This document shows, one piece after another, positions 1 to 11,890 of a DNA stretch of 64,000 bases (the stretch's first letter is position 1; each line of letters begins with the position of its first letter). Made by a program: the position numbers and the translations under genes. A model generated the notes under the pieces. That model saw nothing but the letters and a program-made list of their open reading frames with translations. It was not told the origin of the DNA and made no database searches. The DNA is taken from NCBI GenBank assembly GCA_963402885.1, contig OY727095.1, positions 11,599,001 through 11,663,000 on the forward strand. The letters are read 5' to 3'. The stretch is from Antedon bifida. Taxonomy: Eukaryota; Echinodermata; Crinoidea; Comatulida; Antedonidae.

Positions 1-345
1 AATTAACATTATTAAAAATAATCATAACACCTTATTCATCATATGCCTGGATTAGAGATTGCTTATATGTAATTTTAAAACTAAAAGGTGAAGGTTTCTT
101 TATCAGTGAATGTGAAAGACTTTCCCAAAGTTTAGGTCCAGTATAAAGTATTGAATGACGTCTAATGTGCGAGTCGCAGTTTTTAACAGTGTATACATTA
201 GTATTGGAAAAACGGGTAAAATGTGTATGAGTATCAGAAGGTTTAGTAAAGAGTGAACATATGTGGGTCGGAAGTAGATTATTTGTAAGTCGGTACATGA
301 ATAGTGCAGTTTGAAGTTTATTAACTTAAATAAACTTGAATAACA
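1..345 (-). mobile_element. 5'-truncated LINE (non-LTR retrotransposon) reverse-transcriptase tail
   Basis: The minus-strand reading frame at 32-298 ends in a pattern typical of the C-terminus of CR1/Jockey/RTE-type reverse transcriptases: a run like LFMYRLTNNLLP, then basic residues, then ILYTGPKLWESL. The frame stays similar a little upstream of its first Met, to about 325, and then stops, which fits 5' truncation. The element's 3' end lies left of the window. Homology between the upstream gene copy and its downstream duplicate starts next to this fragment (about 345 versus about 33724). The LINE therefore either sits in an intron of that paralogue or marks the duplication edge. Confidence 0.6.
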
Positions 346-430
346 TATTCAATATGCATAGTGTTTAGTCGTTTAATTTGCTCATCACGGATACATTCAA
401 AACATTGTTACTTTTTTACTTAATAAACAG

Positions 431-3400
431 ATGGCAACGACTGCATGCCTTAAAACACTACAAAATACAATAGAAAATGCTGTTCTTTTTCAATCTTGTG
501 TCTACGACGTCGCTGTAACAAATGATATGTCATTCTCAAATCAACAGTCACTGCAAATAGGTAAGTGACTACTAGCGTCATTTTCTCGTGAAGTTTATGA
601 AACGCCAAACGGAATTCATTTTTATCGAATTGTATTTATACAAAGTAAAATGTACACGACTATTAAAGTATTGTGCAATATTTGTTCATTTCAGGATGTC
701 CACAGCAGTGTTCAGGTCGTGGAGTATGCATCGATAGTGTATGCCAATGTCTACCGGGATGGTCTGGAAATAGTTGTAACAATGGTAAACTTTTCCCACT
801 TTAATTTTATCAATTTAATTGTTTTTAAACCCGAATTTTATTAATCCATGTTAACAATTATGCAATAATATTGAATTTAATTTCTTTAGGTACCTGCACC
901 TCGAATTGTATTATTGGAGATTGCATATCTGGGTTTTGTCGATGTAACGTTGGCTGGGAAGGCGATACATGTGAAGACAAAGGTACATATTATTATATAT
1001 TATTTAAGGAACACAATATTAACTTTATGTTAAAGGTATTGTTAATTATTAAAGTTTTTAACTTGTATATTTATATATATACTAATTGCAGGGTAAAATG
1101 CCAGTAATATGTTATTTAGTTCAATGAACTTAATGTTATTATATGCTTGTGTTTTAAGTAGTAATTAGACATTGAGTGTTAAACATATATTTTTAGCCAC
1201 TTGCTATGGTGTAAATAACTGTACAGACGAGCAACACGGTGAATGTCTTTCAACGGATGTATGTTTATGCAAGAAAGGGTTTACAGGTAAAAATGGTATT
1301 CTGTAATTTCTAGACATAAATTCTATTGGTTGAGAGTATTGAACTCTTTTTACGCTAGTCAAGCAACCACTTCTCTGCGCATGTGCAAATGAATAGAATT
1401 AGCCATTCAATCCGAGACAACCTTTTCACACTTATTAGAAATAATGTAGGATAACGAGTGTATGATTGTACCTATCCAAAGGCAAATTACTAAAAATATG
1501 ACAATGTATCAGTGGGTGGATCTCAATGGAGATACAAAATAAAATAAGCAAAAAGCTAAATCAAAACGATAAAGTAAAACAGCCAGAAAAATGAGCAGAG
1601 CTTTCGGGCAACACTAGCCCTTCCTCAGTTGACACTTGGACAAAGTAGATATAAAGCAGACAAGTACTTAACTGTAATATATATAATATTAATAACTGTG
1701 ATTTCATGTGATGATTGTAGTATCGTTCCAACGTGTCATGCAGTTTCTGATTGCTCAAGTAACGGAATCTGTGTTAACTTTGATGTATGTGAATGTCAGG
1801 AACAATGGAAATCTTCAGCTTGTGACGTGTTATCTTGTCACAACCTTGACGGATGCTCAGGTAAAATCTGAAGTGAATTAACAATTTAGTCTAGAACAGT
1901 TGATGTGAAAGAATATTTGTTATGGACTTGAAAATATTCCCTCCATTCAACTCATAAGCATTCATTATTTTGGATATCTTTATTTTATGAAGCAAATGTA
2001 TATAATATGAAATTCAGTTATCATAAATAGCGTAAATTGTTCAAATAGACAGTATAATTTTCAATAGTATACAGTATACGAAATTAACAACATTTGAAAT
2101 GTAAAAATGTTAAGAACATAAAAAAAATTAGTAAAAAACAAAACCAATATTGTCCAAGAAAATATTGTTTCTTTTTTGATTAACATAACATAAGAAACTG
2201 CTAATTGCCTTTATTTATGACAGGTAATGGCATATGCGTCAGTATCGACGTTTGTATGTGTAATAGTGGATGGACTGGCGAATCTTGTGCTTTGCCCGAT
2301 TTTTCTGAAATGAACTATTGTAGTGATCAGGGAGAATGTACAGGACCGAACCAATGTAGTTGTTATGTGGGGTACCAAGGAGATAACTGCACTGAATCAA
2401 TTGACTGCATTGAATTGAATAATTGCAATGGGAATGGAGTTTGTATTGAAGACGCCTCTTTGGATAATGGAACATTTTCTTGCGAGTAAGTTCAGCAACG
2501 GTAGTTAGTTAGTTACTTAGAAACTAAGGGTGCATGATGGGTGGTGGAAGTGGTTGGGTTTCTCAATGCTGTTGGCTAAACTGCGTACTCTCCTCTTTCT
2601 CCAATCAAATATCTGGAAACATCCCACGTTTATATTTGGCGTATTTAGATCTTTAGAACACTTCGGCCACAATCTACTGTATATTGGTCCTCTCAAGATA
2701 ATAAGTTATTTATAGCTTATGATGATGATCACAGTGTCTTACTACAGCTCTTTCACATAAACAGATGTAGTCCCTTTGAAAACAGACAAGAGGTTTTTTT
2801 ATAACTATATTAATGTATTGGTCTTTTTTCTAGGTGTTTCAGTGGATATTCAGGTGTGAATTGCTCTGTGTTTTCATGTGAACAGTTAAATAATTGTTAT
2901 GACCATGGGACATGTATTGAATCCAACGTTTGTCAGTGTGATGTTGGTTATACTGGACAAAATTGCTCATTTCCTTCTTGTGAAAATCTTGCGTTTTGTA
3001 CTGGTAAGTGCCGTCTAAAAACAATTTTATTATAACATTTTGATGAGATAAAAACATATAACAACCTAATTTCTTTTTTCCATTCATCTTTCCCTTTCAC
3101 TTTATTTATTGAAGGTAATGGAGCATGTGTATCATATGACAAATGTGAGTGCTACGCTTCCTGGTCAGGGGATATATGTGACATTGCATTTTGTAGTGAT
3201 GACTGCAATGGACGTGGAGATTGCGTTGATGAAGAAACATGTCAATGTTATATAGGTTATGAAGGTGATAGATGCGAACTTGTTCAACAAGAAAATCTAA
3301 ACCAACCTATATTTGATAACGATGCATTGAATGTCACATTTTACGAAAATCTACCGATTGGAACCTTTTTGATCACTGTAAATGCACGGGATAACGACAC

Positions 3401-6149
3401 TGGTCAGAATGGGATGGTATCATATCGATTATTACAGTCAGAATACTCAAACCTTTTTCTAATCGATCAACAAAATGGAAATTTGATTACTGCTTGGGTA
3501 TTTGATTTTGAAACACCATACTCGGATATCTCGCTTACAGTAATTGCTGAAGATAATGGTTTCCCACCGATGAGTGCATATGCTATGGTTAACCTAACGC
3601 TACTGGATCAAAATGATAACTGCCCAGTATTCTTAGGAGATTATCCAGATATAACTATTCATCTTAATACCACCAATGCAACAGTCATTAGTAATATTTC
3701 AGTTGTAGATGAAGATAGTGATGAAAATGGCAATGTTAAATTATCAATGAAGGTCGAAGGTGATATGTCAGGTTCAATATTCGAGTTATTAGACACTGGT
3801 GAAATATTGGTAGCTGGTGATCTTCAGTCAGGACGGTACGTAATCAAATTAGTTGCATCAGACAATGCCCTTCAGCCGTGTAAAACCAATCAAGAATTTT
3901 CTGTTTACGTTCCATTTGTTCCAAATTATGATTTAACAACGCCGGGCTTAACAACTGAACAACGTGAAATTACAACTCCTCAAGGAACTACAGTCAAAGA
4001 TGTTACCACAGCTCCAGACATAACAACTGAGCAACGCGTAATTACAACTCTAGGTACTACAGTTAAAGATGTTATTACAACTCCCGACTTGACAACTGAA
4101 CAGCGTAAAACAACTCCTCGAGAAACTACAGTTGTTACCACAACTCCCGACATAACAACTGAACAACGTGTAATTACAACTCAAGGAACTACAGATACAG
4201 ATGTTACAACTCCAGATATAACAACTGAACAACGTGTAGTTACAACTCAGGGAACTACAGTTAAAGATGTTACAACTCCAGACATAACAACTGAACAACG
4301 TGTAGTTACAACTCAGGGAACTACAGTTAAAGATGTTATCACAACTCCAGACATAACAACTGAACAACAGGTAATTACAACTCAAGGAACTACAGTTAAA
4401 GATATCACCACCCCGCACTTAACAACAGCTGATACTACTTCCCCGAAACAAGTAACAACTGTTCAACAAGGATCTACACCCAAAGAAGTCACTACAACCA
4501 TTATCGACAAAACTGATACTACATCACCAAATCCAACAACTGAAGCCGATAACGTAGTTACAACTCCACAAGTTTTGACATCAGAAGACAGTCGTACTAC
4601 TGCTCAAGATCTGAGAACCGAAAAAGAAGGTAAATTATTGAATATATTACTAATTAAGTTTGATAAACCAATAGTTTATTCACTCAAATATATATATCTA
4701 ACACCATTTAGAATATTATTAAAAACGTTGATTGTTGTTGTTAAAATGTGCAGTAGATCCTGTGATTTTGTGTGTTTGTTTTACAGGAGATTGTACAACA
4801 GATGCAGAATGCAATAATGGCGCAAGTTGCTATATTGGTGTATGCGCTTGTCTTTGTCCGTATAGTGGCACAACGTGTAATGAAGGTATATACCATTAGT
4901 TCGTCATAATCACAAACATATAATTTTTTATCGATTATGAATCAAATCATCTTCCTTATTATGATTATCATCTATAGATTAGGTAATATATTATTATTAC
5001 AATGTCATCAATAATCAGTAGCAGCAGCAACAACATTACAGATATCGTTATACTAATAGTAAATACCTATTATTAATACATTATGTACTTTTAGTTGGAC
5101 AGTGTTTTGAGACATCTATCATGGTTACTAGTCTTCAGTCCGTATTTGGTGATAATGAGGCCGAGTTTTCACCTGAATTAGACGATCCTTCAACTCAGTT
5201 GTTTCAAGATGTATACAAAGTGGCTAAAGATACTGTAAGCATTTCTCACAACCACATATAATATGCTCTTCTACGAGGTATTAAGTACCATTACTACTGT
5301 GACATTTAAAAAGTCCTATGTTGCATTGACATACATGCGACATTAATTTTTTTCAAATAAGCTTTCCCAATGAGTTATATATGATACTGCTAATATTATG
5401 AACCTTTGGACACTACAAATTTCTCAATTACCACTCTTTTTAGAGTTTGGTTTAAAATAAAATAAAAAGGTTACTTATATATACGATTGGTATTCTGCGA
5501 AGATTGATGTTGATGTATGTTCTGATAAATCATATCCAAATACCTTCAATTAAAAATACCTCTCATTAAATGATTTATATCGTGTTTTCTTTTTTCTTAA
5601 GATGGCAACTGTTGCTGCAAATTCTGATATTGTGAAAGAGATCAAAATCGTGAGATTTAGACAGGGAAGTCTACTTATGGACATGAGCATAGTAGCTGTA
5701 ACTGAACAATCTGAACAACAGATTAAGGAGGAGTTCACACGGGCGTTGATGGCTACAGATAGTAAAGATATTACTTTTGATTTAGACACCATACAGGTTA
5801 AAGAGGGTAAGTGTAAAGAAACAGATTTAGATTAGTTTGGAAATATCACTTTTAATTGCTGCTAATAATAGTATGGAAATGAGTGTGTAGGCTTATGTGT
5901 GAGATATACTTACTAATTGTTTTATTTATTACAGTAAATGAAGAATCCGATGTATGGATTATTGTCTTTATTTTGGCTTCCATCGCATTCTTGGGTATCT
6001 TCGTAATATGCATAGCTGTTTGTACTATGCTTATTTTGAAAACACAAGCAAAGAAAAGACATTTGAGAGATATGGCCGTATCAAGACAAGGTTTCATCTA
6101 CAGAGATGAACGAATGGATTGGGAACAAGGTGGAAAAAGATATAAATAA
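431..6149 (+). CDS. 3' part of a tandem paralogue: EGF-cadherin-mucin-SEA-TM membrane protein (partial)
   Basis: Twelve exon equivalents match the last twelve exons of the 11891-39595 gene: 431-560, 695-784, 890-982, 1197-1286, 1708-1860 (acceptor lost), 2224-2485, 2834-3003, 3115-4629, 4787-4885, 5095-5234, 5602-5806 and 5935-6149. With all twelve the tail is 1,053 residues and in frame. Domains in order: a short Cys-bearing post-VWD segment, EGF repeats, two cadherin repeats (about 3300-3925), a Thr-rich mucin stretch (about 3930-4620), an EGF, a SEA domain with FRQGSLLMD, one transmembrane helix and a short basic tail ending GGKRYK. Two defects are visible. The acceptor before exon 1708-1860 reads CAT instead of CAG, and an EGF cysteine at 2301-2303 is Phe. 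The 153-nt exon is phase 1-1, so skipping it keeps the frame, and in-frame AGs also occur just upstream (1656, 1659). It may be a working paralogue with altered splicing or an early pseudogene. The 5' end is not in the window. Confidence 0.75.
3940..4620 (+). repeat. Thr-rich mucin-like coding repeat (upstream copy)
   Basis: In-frame tandem repeats of about 66-72 nt encode variants of TTPDITTEQRVVTTQGTTVK. About seven to eight units are visible, followed by degenerate TTSP-type sequence. The high Thr content predicts dense O-glycosylation and an extended stalk between the cadherin repeats and the EGF/SEA/TM part. The exon holding it is 33 nt longer than in the downstream paralogue, with a different order of unit variants. 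Confidence 0.85.
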
Positions 6150-6417
6150 GATAATAAGTAATATACATGGCAACCTCTTTAAAAAAATACCTGTCGCGAG
6201 CAGAAACAGTTTTATAAGAATTGATCGAACATAACTTTTTAAAACTTACTCAGAATTATTAAACCATTTAGTGCATTTAGTTATTGTATTTATGTGGAGA
6301 AATAATGATGGTTAAGGGTTTTTTTTTAAAAATAATACAACATATATACTTGATATCTTTGGAATTCAATCCAGAACTTATTTGACTGTTGTACATTGAC
6401 CACGGTGAAGGATCGAC

Positions 6418-6530
6418 TGTGACGCTTATTCGTCTGCGGCGCTTATTCGACTGCGACGCTTATTCGTCTGCGGCGCTTATTCGACTGCGACGCTTATTCG
6501 TCTGCGGCGCTTATTCGACTGCGGTGTTGC
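6418..6530 (+). repeat. GC-rich 17/34-bp minisatellite
   Basis: Alternating 17-bp half-units, CGACGCTTATTCGTCTG and CGGCGCTTATTCGACTG, give a 34-bp higher-order period over about six to seven half-units. They lie downstream of the upstream paralogue's stop codon, probably in the 3'UTR or just past it. The matching place in the second copy (about 39855-39895) holds only about one or two half-units, so the array expanded or contracted after the duplication. Confidence 0.85.
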
Positions 6531-6812
6531 TTTTATAAACTTTTTTAAGTGCACATGGGTGAATGTATACTACTACAATAAAATATAACTACTACAATAG
6601 CAATATTCTTACTTCTTTATTTCAAATCTTAATATTATACTAGAATTTATATTGACTTGACGTGAAAACGGAAGGTCACTAATGTCAAAGCAGACTATTA
6701 TTAAAATGTAGGTTGTGTTTATTACTACACAGTTTTGTGATTTTTGTGAGCAATTATATATGCCGTGAACGTATGGGCTACCGTACAGTTTATTATTGTC
6801 AATTCTTTTAAC

Positions 6813-7475
6813 ATGAATTATAGACATGCAAGCCTATTGTAATGTAATGATATACTTTTATAATTAAGAAATCAACCTTTGTATTTGTATTTGTATTTGA
6901 GTTCACAAACTTGACCCAGAAAGTCCAGAGGAGAAATTGTCCAGATGTTTTTAATGTCCATTTAGTTTATAATAGAATCCCTAAAGAAAACACTTAGCTT
7001 AACATTTGACCTATCCCATCGTTAAACCAGGAGAGATTGACACTATTTAAGTACAGATTTGACAGTGTTATCCATCATTGAAATACCTCATTATACCGTT
7101 AATCACTCCCACTTAAACACCCCTGGATCAACTTAGGACCAATCGTTACCCTCACAGATTACGTAGTGACATATGTAAATGAACCGAAGCCGATATACCC
7201 CCAAGTTTCAGAAGAGCCCAGACACACCTTACAGCCACTTTACAGAGCGCACACCTTACACAGCCACCTCACGGAGCACACACCTTACAGCCACTTTACA
7301 GAGCACACACCTTACAGCCAGCATCACTAATCCTCTGTTCCTTAGTCAGTTAGTTAGCTGCATCATTATTATTGTATCAAGTATATTCTGAATAAATAAT
7401 ATATGTTACGACAGCAAAGCGAGTAAAGAGTCTTCCTTACAAAGTACCTCATAACATAACACTATATTACACTAT
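6813..7475. mobile_element. Insertion present only in the upstream copy (composite of LINE tail and other repeat)
   Basis: The two duplicated 3' flanks align up to the words CTTTTAACATG (about 6813) and CTTTCAACATG (about 40103). Alignment resumes at TATGTAGGATA in both. The upstream copy has about 660 bp of extra sequence between these points. It starts with a LINE-like 3' end (a short A/T-rich stretch ending in TTTGTATTTGTATTTG near 6876-6900). It also contains a small CACACCTTACAGCCAC-type tandem repeat (7240-7325) and ends near 7475. I cannot see a clear target-site duplication, so the exact element is not defined. Confidence 0.5.
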
Positions 7476-7724
7476 GTAGGATAAGTTTGCTATTTTATTT
7501 GTGGATAAACAGCTTTGAAACATGTTTGTTCATTTATATGTGACATAGTGTGTACAGAGCATTTGTCAAATTTGCAAAAATATTGAATTTGTAAAATGAT
7601 AATACAGTTTTCGAAATTTTCCCTGTAGGCCTAGAGGGATTTATTTACTTATTTAGGTTTTTGAACAAAAGGCTAAATATTGGACTTTTAGAACATGCAT
7701 TAAAGTAACATTATATTAAAAAAA

Positions 7725-8460
7725 TTAAAAGATCGAAATTTGGCATGTAGATGATGACTTACTGAGGTACAGGTATGCGCAGACCACATTATGTGATTCT
7801 GCGCATGTTATAAAACAATAGTAAAAGGGTCGCCACCACGACTGTTTAAAATATGTATTGTAACATGCACAGATCACATTATGTGATTCCGCGCATGTTT
7901 CATTATGATAAAATAACCAGTTGCCTAAATCCATATTTATTTCATGTGATATAGTGACCCGTTTTGTTAAAAACAAAGGATCTAAATTTGGTCATTTTTC
8001 GAATATGTTTTAAAATGATGTATGTATTGAGATAACATGCGCAGACGGCATTATGTGATTCTGCGTATGTCACATTATATAATAACTATTTGTCAACAAA
8101 TAAAAGGTAGAAATTTGACATTTTTTCAAAATGTGCCTGTACTATTAATCGAGTATTATCGACTTTAAAAAATGATGTATTGAGGTCTTTACATGCGTAG
8201 ACCACATTATGTGATTCTGCGCATGCGCAGACAACATGTGATGCTGCGCATGTCATATTATGATATAGTAAATTCATTATGTGCTTCTGCGCATGTAATT
8301 TCGTATAAAAGTAAAAGGGTCGAAATTTGGCCATTTTTTCGTACTACAGTATAGGGATTTTCCCGAAAAGTATCCAAATAGACTGTTTAACATTATGTTT
8401 TGAGGTAGCGTGCGCAGACCACATTATGTGCTTTTGCGCATGCCAATTTGTCAAAAAATA
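7725..8460. repeat. Hairpin satellite, upstream array (about 5 units)
   Basis: Diverged units of roughly 90-215 bp each contain CATGCGCAG ... CTGCGCATG around a CACATTATGTG core, followed by an A/T-rich spacer with AAAAGGGTCGAAATTTGGCC. Cores are near 7780, 7866, 8038, 8190 and 8405. The array lies at the same place relative to the gene end as the longer array at 40270-42060, and was probably carried along in the duplication. Confidence 0.75.
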
Positions 8461-8479
8461 AAATGGTCGAAATTACCTA

Positions 8480-11400
8480 GTACTTGTACTTTAAGCTTAT
8501 ACGCAACGACGCAGGCACAACGCAAGTGAGTTGACCAATCACATCGACAGTTCGAGTGATCCATCGTGTCGTGATTTGTATAAATGAGTGGCCGAAGTGT
8601 TTGATTTAACTAATGGAGTTTCTTAGAATTAGTAGCAGAGTACTGACTGGGTGAAATTTCTGTGCAAATAGACCCACAGGTTGATGTTTTCAAATTCTTT
8701 GGATAGAGTCTCTCCACAGGTGGTGGAATCATGACAAATATCTGCATAATTAACTACGCTACGCAACATATTCAGTGACTCTATCATGTTCCGCCGAAGC
8801 AGCAATGCTGTCACGTTCTGTATACAATATTGTATAGGAATTGTTTAAATCGTGTACTGTAAATGTTCATGAGTTTATATTCCATGAGAATACACAAGCT
8901 GGATTTTATTAGTAAATCCTTTAATTGGAGAAGTTATGTACGCTTACAAATGAGTGTGTGGTAAGTACATGCATTGAATACTTACTGACGCCCTGTGTTT
9001 GATACCCATCAAAATAATGCGGGGTTTTTTTTAATAGTTGAGAGAATATTTCAAGGATTAGGTTATATGTTATAATTTAGGAAGTAGATCAGCTATCTTG
9101 TAATTCTTTATCATAGAAAATAATAATTCCTGATTTCTGCCTAAAGAAGAAAAAAATAATAATGCGTCCAAGAAATAGTCAAGTGTATTTTCTTGATGAG
9201 GTGTTGGGTGTTGTCCAAATAGGGCCTTCTGTTGACAGATGTTTTTTTGTGTGTTAATTATGCTAGGCGACAGCACAACATTATGCCAGATTATGCTAGA
9301 TATAAGTTATGGCCAATTGTCACCAAACTCTTGTACCTGAGGGCGGTATATAGGTATGTACTACTAGACCCCTAAATTAGAATGCCAAGTTTTTGCTAGA
9401 TTCGGTTAACATTGGTAGATTTTCCTAACAAAGGATAGAGAAAATGCTGATTTAAGGGAAATATGCTTGAGAATTGGTTTTTCAGAATTATGCCAGATAT
9501 TATGCTAGCTTTTCCAAAATATACCTAGCATAAATTCTAGATGTTACAGCTAAAAGGGACAAAATTATGCTAGATTCGCGATCTATGCGAAGGAAGAAGG
9601 TATGGTATCGTCACGTCGCGTGTGTTCCATTGGTTGCAGAGATAGTAGCAGAATTCCCCCCAATATTACAGGTTATAACCTAAAAATTCGGCGATCTTTA
9701 TAGTACACCCAATGAAACTGTTTCCACCATGATACACGACTACAATACGGGCGACGGACTAATCATGAAACAAAACATGTGTTCTACGTGTTGCAGTTGT
9801 TTGTAGGAATAACATTAGCTTACCATAAGGAAACGAGCGGGAAATTTATAGATTTTTGGTCAGATAAATTTTACCAATTTTGAAACTTGTTATGGATATT
9901 ATTTTTAATAAACATAAATATAGTCGTTTCATATAATTGTGGGTTTTTATAAATCTTAACAGTCTGTCATATGACTCCTGTAGGCCTAGTGTGTCATTAA
10001 CCCTCTATACTATGAAGTAACAGTAAAAAACTAGTAGTATTAACTCTGTACCAGGAAGTAAATTAATATTTATTTTATTATTGCACTCTTAGCAAGTTTG
10101 TTCTCTATTTGTTTAATTAGTGTATACTATCACGAAAACAATCAATATGGTTGCATTGCTATAGGCAATTTAATGCCTCGCTGGTTTCCCTATTGACATA
10201 CAGTTTTCTACATTGTAAACATATTGTACTTATTTCAATAAAGATAATTCAATTCAATGACACTATAAAATACAAAATAAAAACATTGAAAAGGTCCTGG
10301 CGACGCCACGGTACGTGTGAAATGTCGCGAAAAACACGAAGTTGTCTATTATGAAATGTCGTGAAGTATTTCAGATTTTCAGATCTACAGTATATAGGAT
10401 ATTTCAATAAACAAATTTCAATAATATTTATTGAAACGAAGTTGAAAATGCAAAAAAGAAGATATACTAGATGCTATGTGCAAGATATAGATGTACCTTG
10501 ATTTAAAGTATAGATAATGTGAAAATACATTCGTCTATCCATCATTTGCACTTCACTAAATTGTTAATTCAGCCTTTTGAACTTTTGATTTCGTTCGGAT
10601 TACAGTGAAAACAAGGCCAACAGCCATTAAGTCGCGTGCTACAATGCATAGTGATACCGGACCGACAGACAGACCGACAGACAGACCGACCGACCGACCG
10701 ACCAACCTACCAACTGACCGAAATTACTGAACATTTTTAAAAATGTTGAAATGTTTAAAAACATTTATATTTTTAAAATTTACACGTGCGTAGCCTGTCA
10801 CTTTTGACGTGCTCGTATAACGTAATTTCGAGTTGAAAAGTAAGTCAAGAAAACAGAAATCGGGCAAAAAGAGTGCGCAATAACATTTAACGCGCAGTGC
10901 GCGCGCAAAAATCTGCGCACTCATGGCAATTTTGTAAACGCTTAAATTTGCCTGAAACGTACTCTTATTTCATCGAAAATAAATTTTGGAAATTGTAAGC
11001 GCGTTACATGCGCTACGCACGTAATTGTATTGCCATTATGATGATTTATGCCCTGAAATTTATGAGTACCAAATTTTATTTAATTGTGATTCATGGTTGT
11101 GAAGATATGATTACAAACGTGATTTCGTTAAATCGTGCGTAGACCGCGTAATATTTTATTGCACCGTGAAAACATAACCACACCGATTCCGATTCCAATG
11201 TGGGTTGGAGTGAAAAGTATAGCCTTACATTTAGTGCACGATTAACCACAACAGATGTGCAATTAGAAGTAAGATTTAAAGAAAATATTTGTCGCATTAT
11301 TAATGTTTACAAAGTATAAACAATTTCAGAAGAATGTCACGTGTATCCATACAATAGTGAGCTTGTTACTTGGTAGATGTATTAGAAATTAAGAATTACT

Positions 11401-11680
11401 TTTAAAATAAGTGTAGCCTATAATTATAATTCTTAGATATCTTGGTGTTCATTATAATTAAGTTGATCTGTCAGAGACAATTATGTACAATCATTTCATG
11501 TTTATGTTTGGTTCAAATAATGTCAAATCATTCGTTCATAAGCAAATGCATCAGGCCTTGAAATCCGTTACCTAGAACCTGGGAAAATTGTAGTATTGTT
11601 GTTTCAGGTAGAACTGATTGTATGTCATGCAATTGTACTGTACACCCTTTGATCAGTTGATTAATTCAATTGTCGCAAGG
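8480..11680. other. Intergenic DNA with no supportable gene
   Basis: All reading frames here are short and carry no recognisable domain. Visible items are a fragment of the GACCAATCACA palindromic repeat near 8510-8570, scattered words of the type TTATGCTAGAT (9280-9580), a LINE-like 3' tail (about 10190-10260, ending in CAATTCAATTC-type sequence), and the CCGA repeat listed separately. The last part probably holds upstream regulatory DNA for the gene starting at 11891. Confidence 0.5.
10596..10732. repeat. Dispersed CCGA-microsatellite repeat family, copy 1
   Basis: An A/T-rich lead-in with AAGGCCAACAGCCATTAAG and GTCGCGTGCTACAATGCA is followed by ACCGGACCGACAGACAGACC and a run of CCGA/CAGA units. 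The same lead-in and run recur at 58795-58945, and shorter relatives are at about 51160-51225 and 54232-54300 (inverted). The shared unique flank shows this is a dispersed element carrying a microsatellite, not an isolated simple repeat. Confidence 0.75.
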
Positions 11681-11688
11681 TTTGTTAT

Positions 11689-11695
11689 TATAAAA
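11689..11695 (+). promoter_or_regulatory. Candidate TATA box for the giant gene
   Basis: TATAAAA lies about 200 bp upstream of the start codon at 11891 in A/T-rich DNA. Such a match can occur by chance here. Transcription from about 11720 would give a 5'UTR of roughly 170 nt. Weak support only. Confidence 0.25.
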
Positions 11696-11852
11696 CATGT
11701 TTTTGCTCTTTGCTTATTATTCGTTACTAATAATAACTCTGAACTTTCTAAACTCTATTATCATGTTAATGATTTAGCAAGTTGATGTGAATAAAAACTG
11801 TTTACCCGAGAATCTTCGTCAGTTCGGTAATCGTCACAGAGATCGATTAAAC

Positions 11853-11888
11853 ATGTTTCGATTATTGATATTTGAAAAACTCCAATAA
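11853..11888 (+). promoter_or_regulatory. Short upstream ORF before the giant gene
   Basis: ATG at 11853 opens an 11-codon frame that ends in TAA at 11886-11888, two bases before the main ATG at 11891. If this stretch is in the mature 5'UTR, ribosomes would end the short frame immediately before the main start. That geometry can modulate initiation. The transcript start is not known from sequence. Confidence 0.4.
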
Positions 11889-11890
11889 AA

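Noticed and set aside
32-298. Host gene on the minus strand at the window start
   Set aside because: The motif set matches the C-terminus of non-LTR reverse transcriptases, so it is called a LINE remnant.
4050-4418. Minus-strand 122-residue frame rich in CSSLSCNYTLFSCY repeats
   Set aside because: It is the reverse complement of the Thr-rich mucin repeat of the upstream copy; the Cys/Ser pattern is an artefact. The same holds for the minus frames at 37299-37758.
5602-5835. Apparent small gene starting MATVAANSDIVKE
   Set aside because: This is the second SEA exon of the upstream paralogue. It follows an acceptor and ends at a donor, and the Met is internal. The same holds at 39050-39283.
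7179-7391. Thr/Ser-rich 70-residue frame
   Set aside because: It is produced by a small CACACCTTACAGCC tandem repeat within the insertion specific to the upstream copy.
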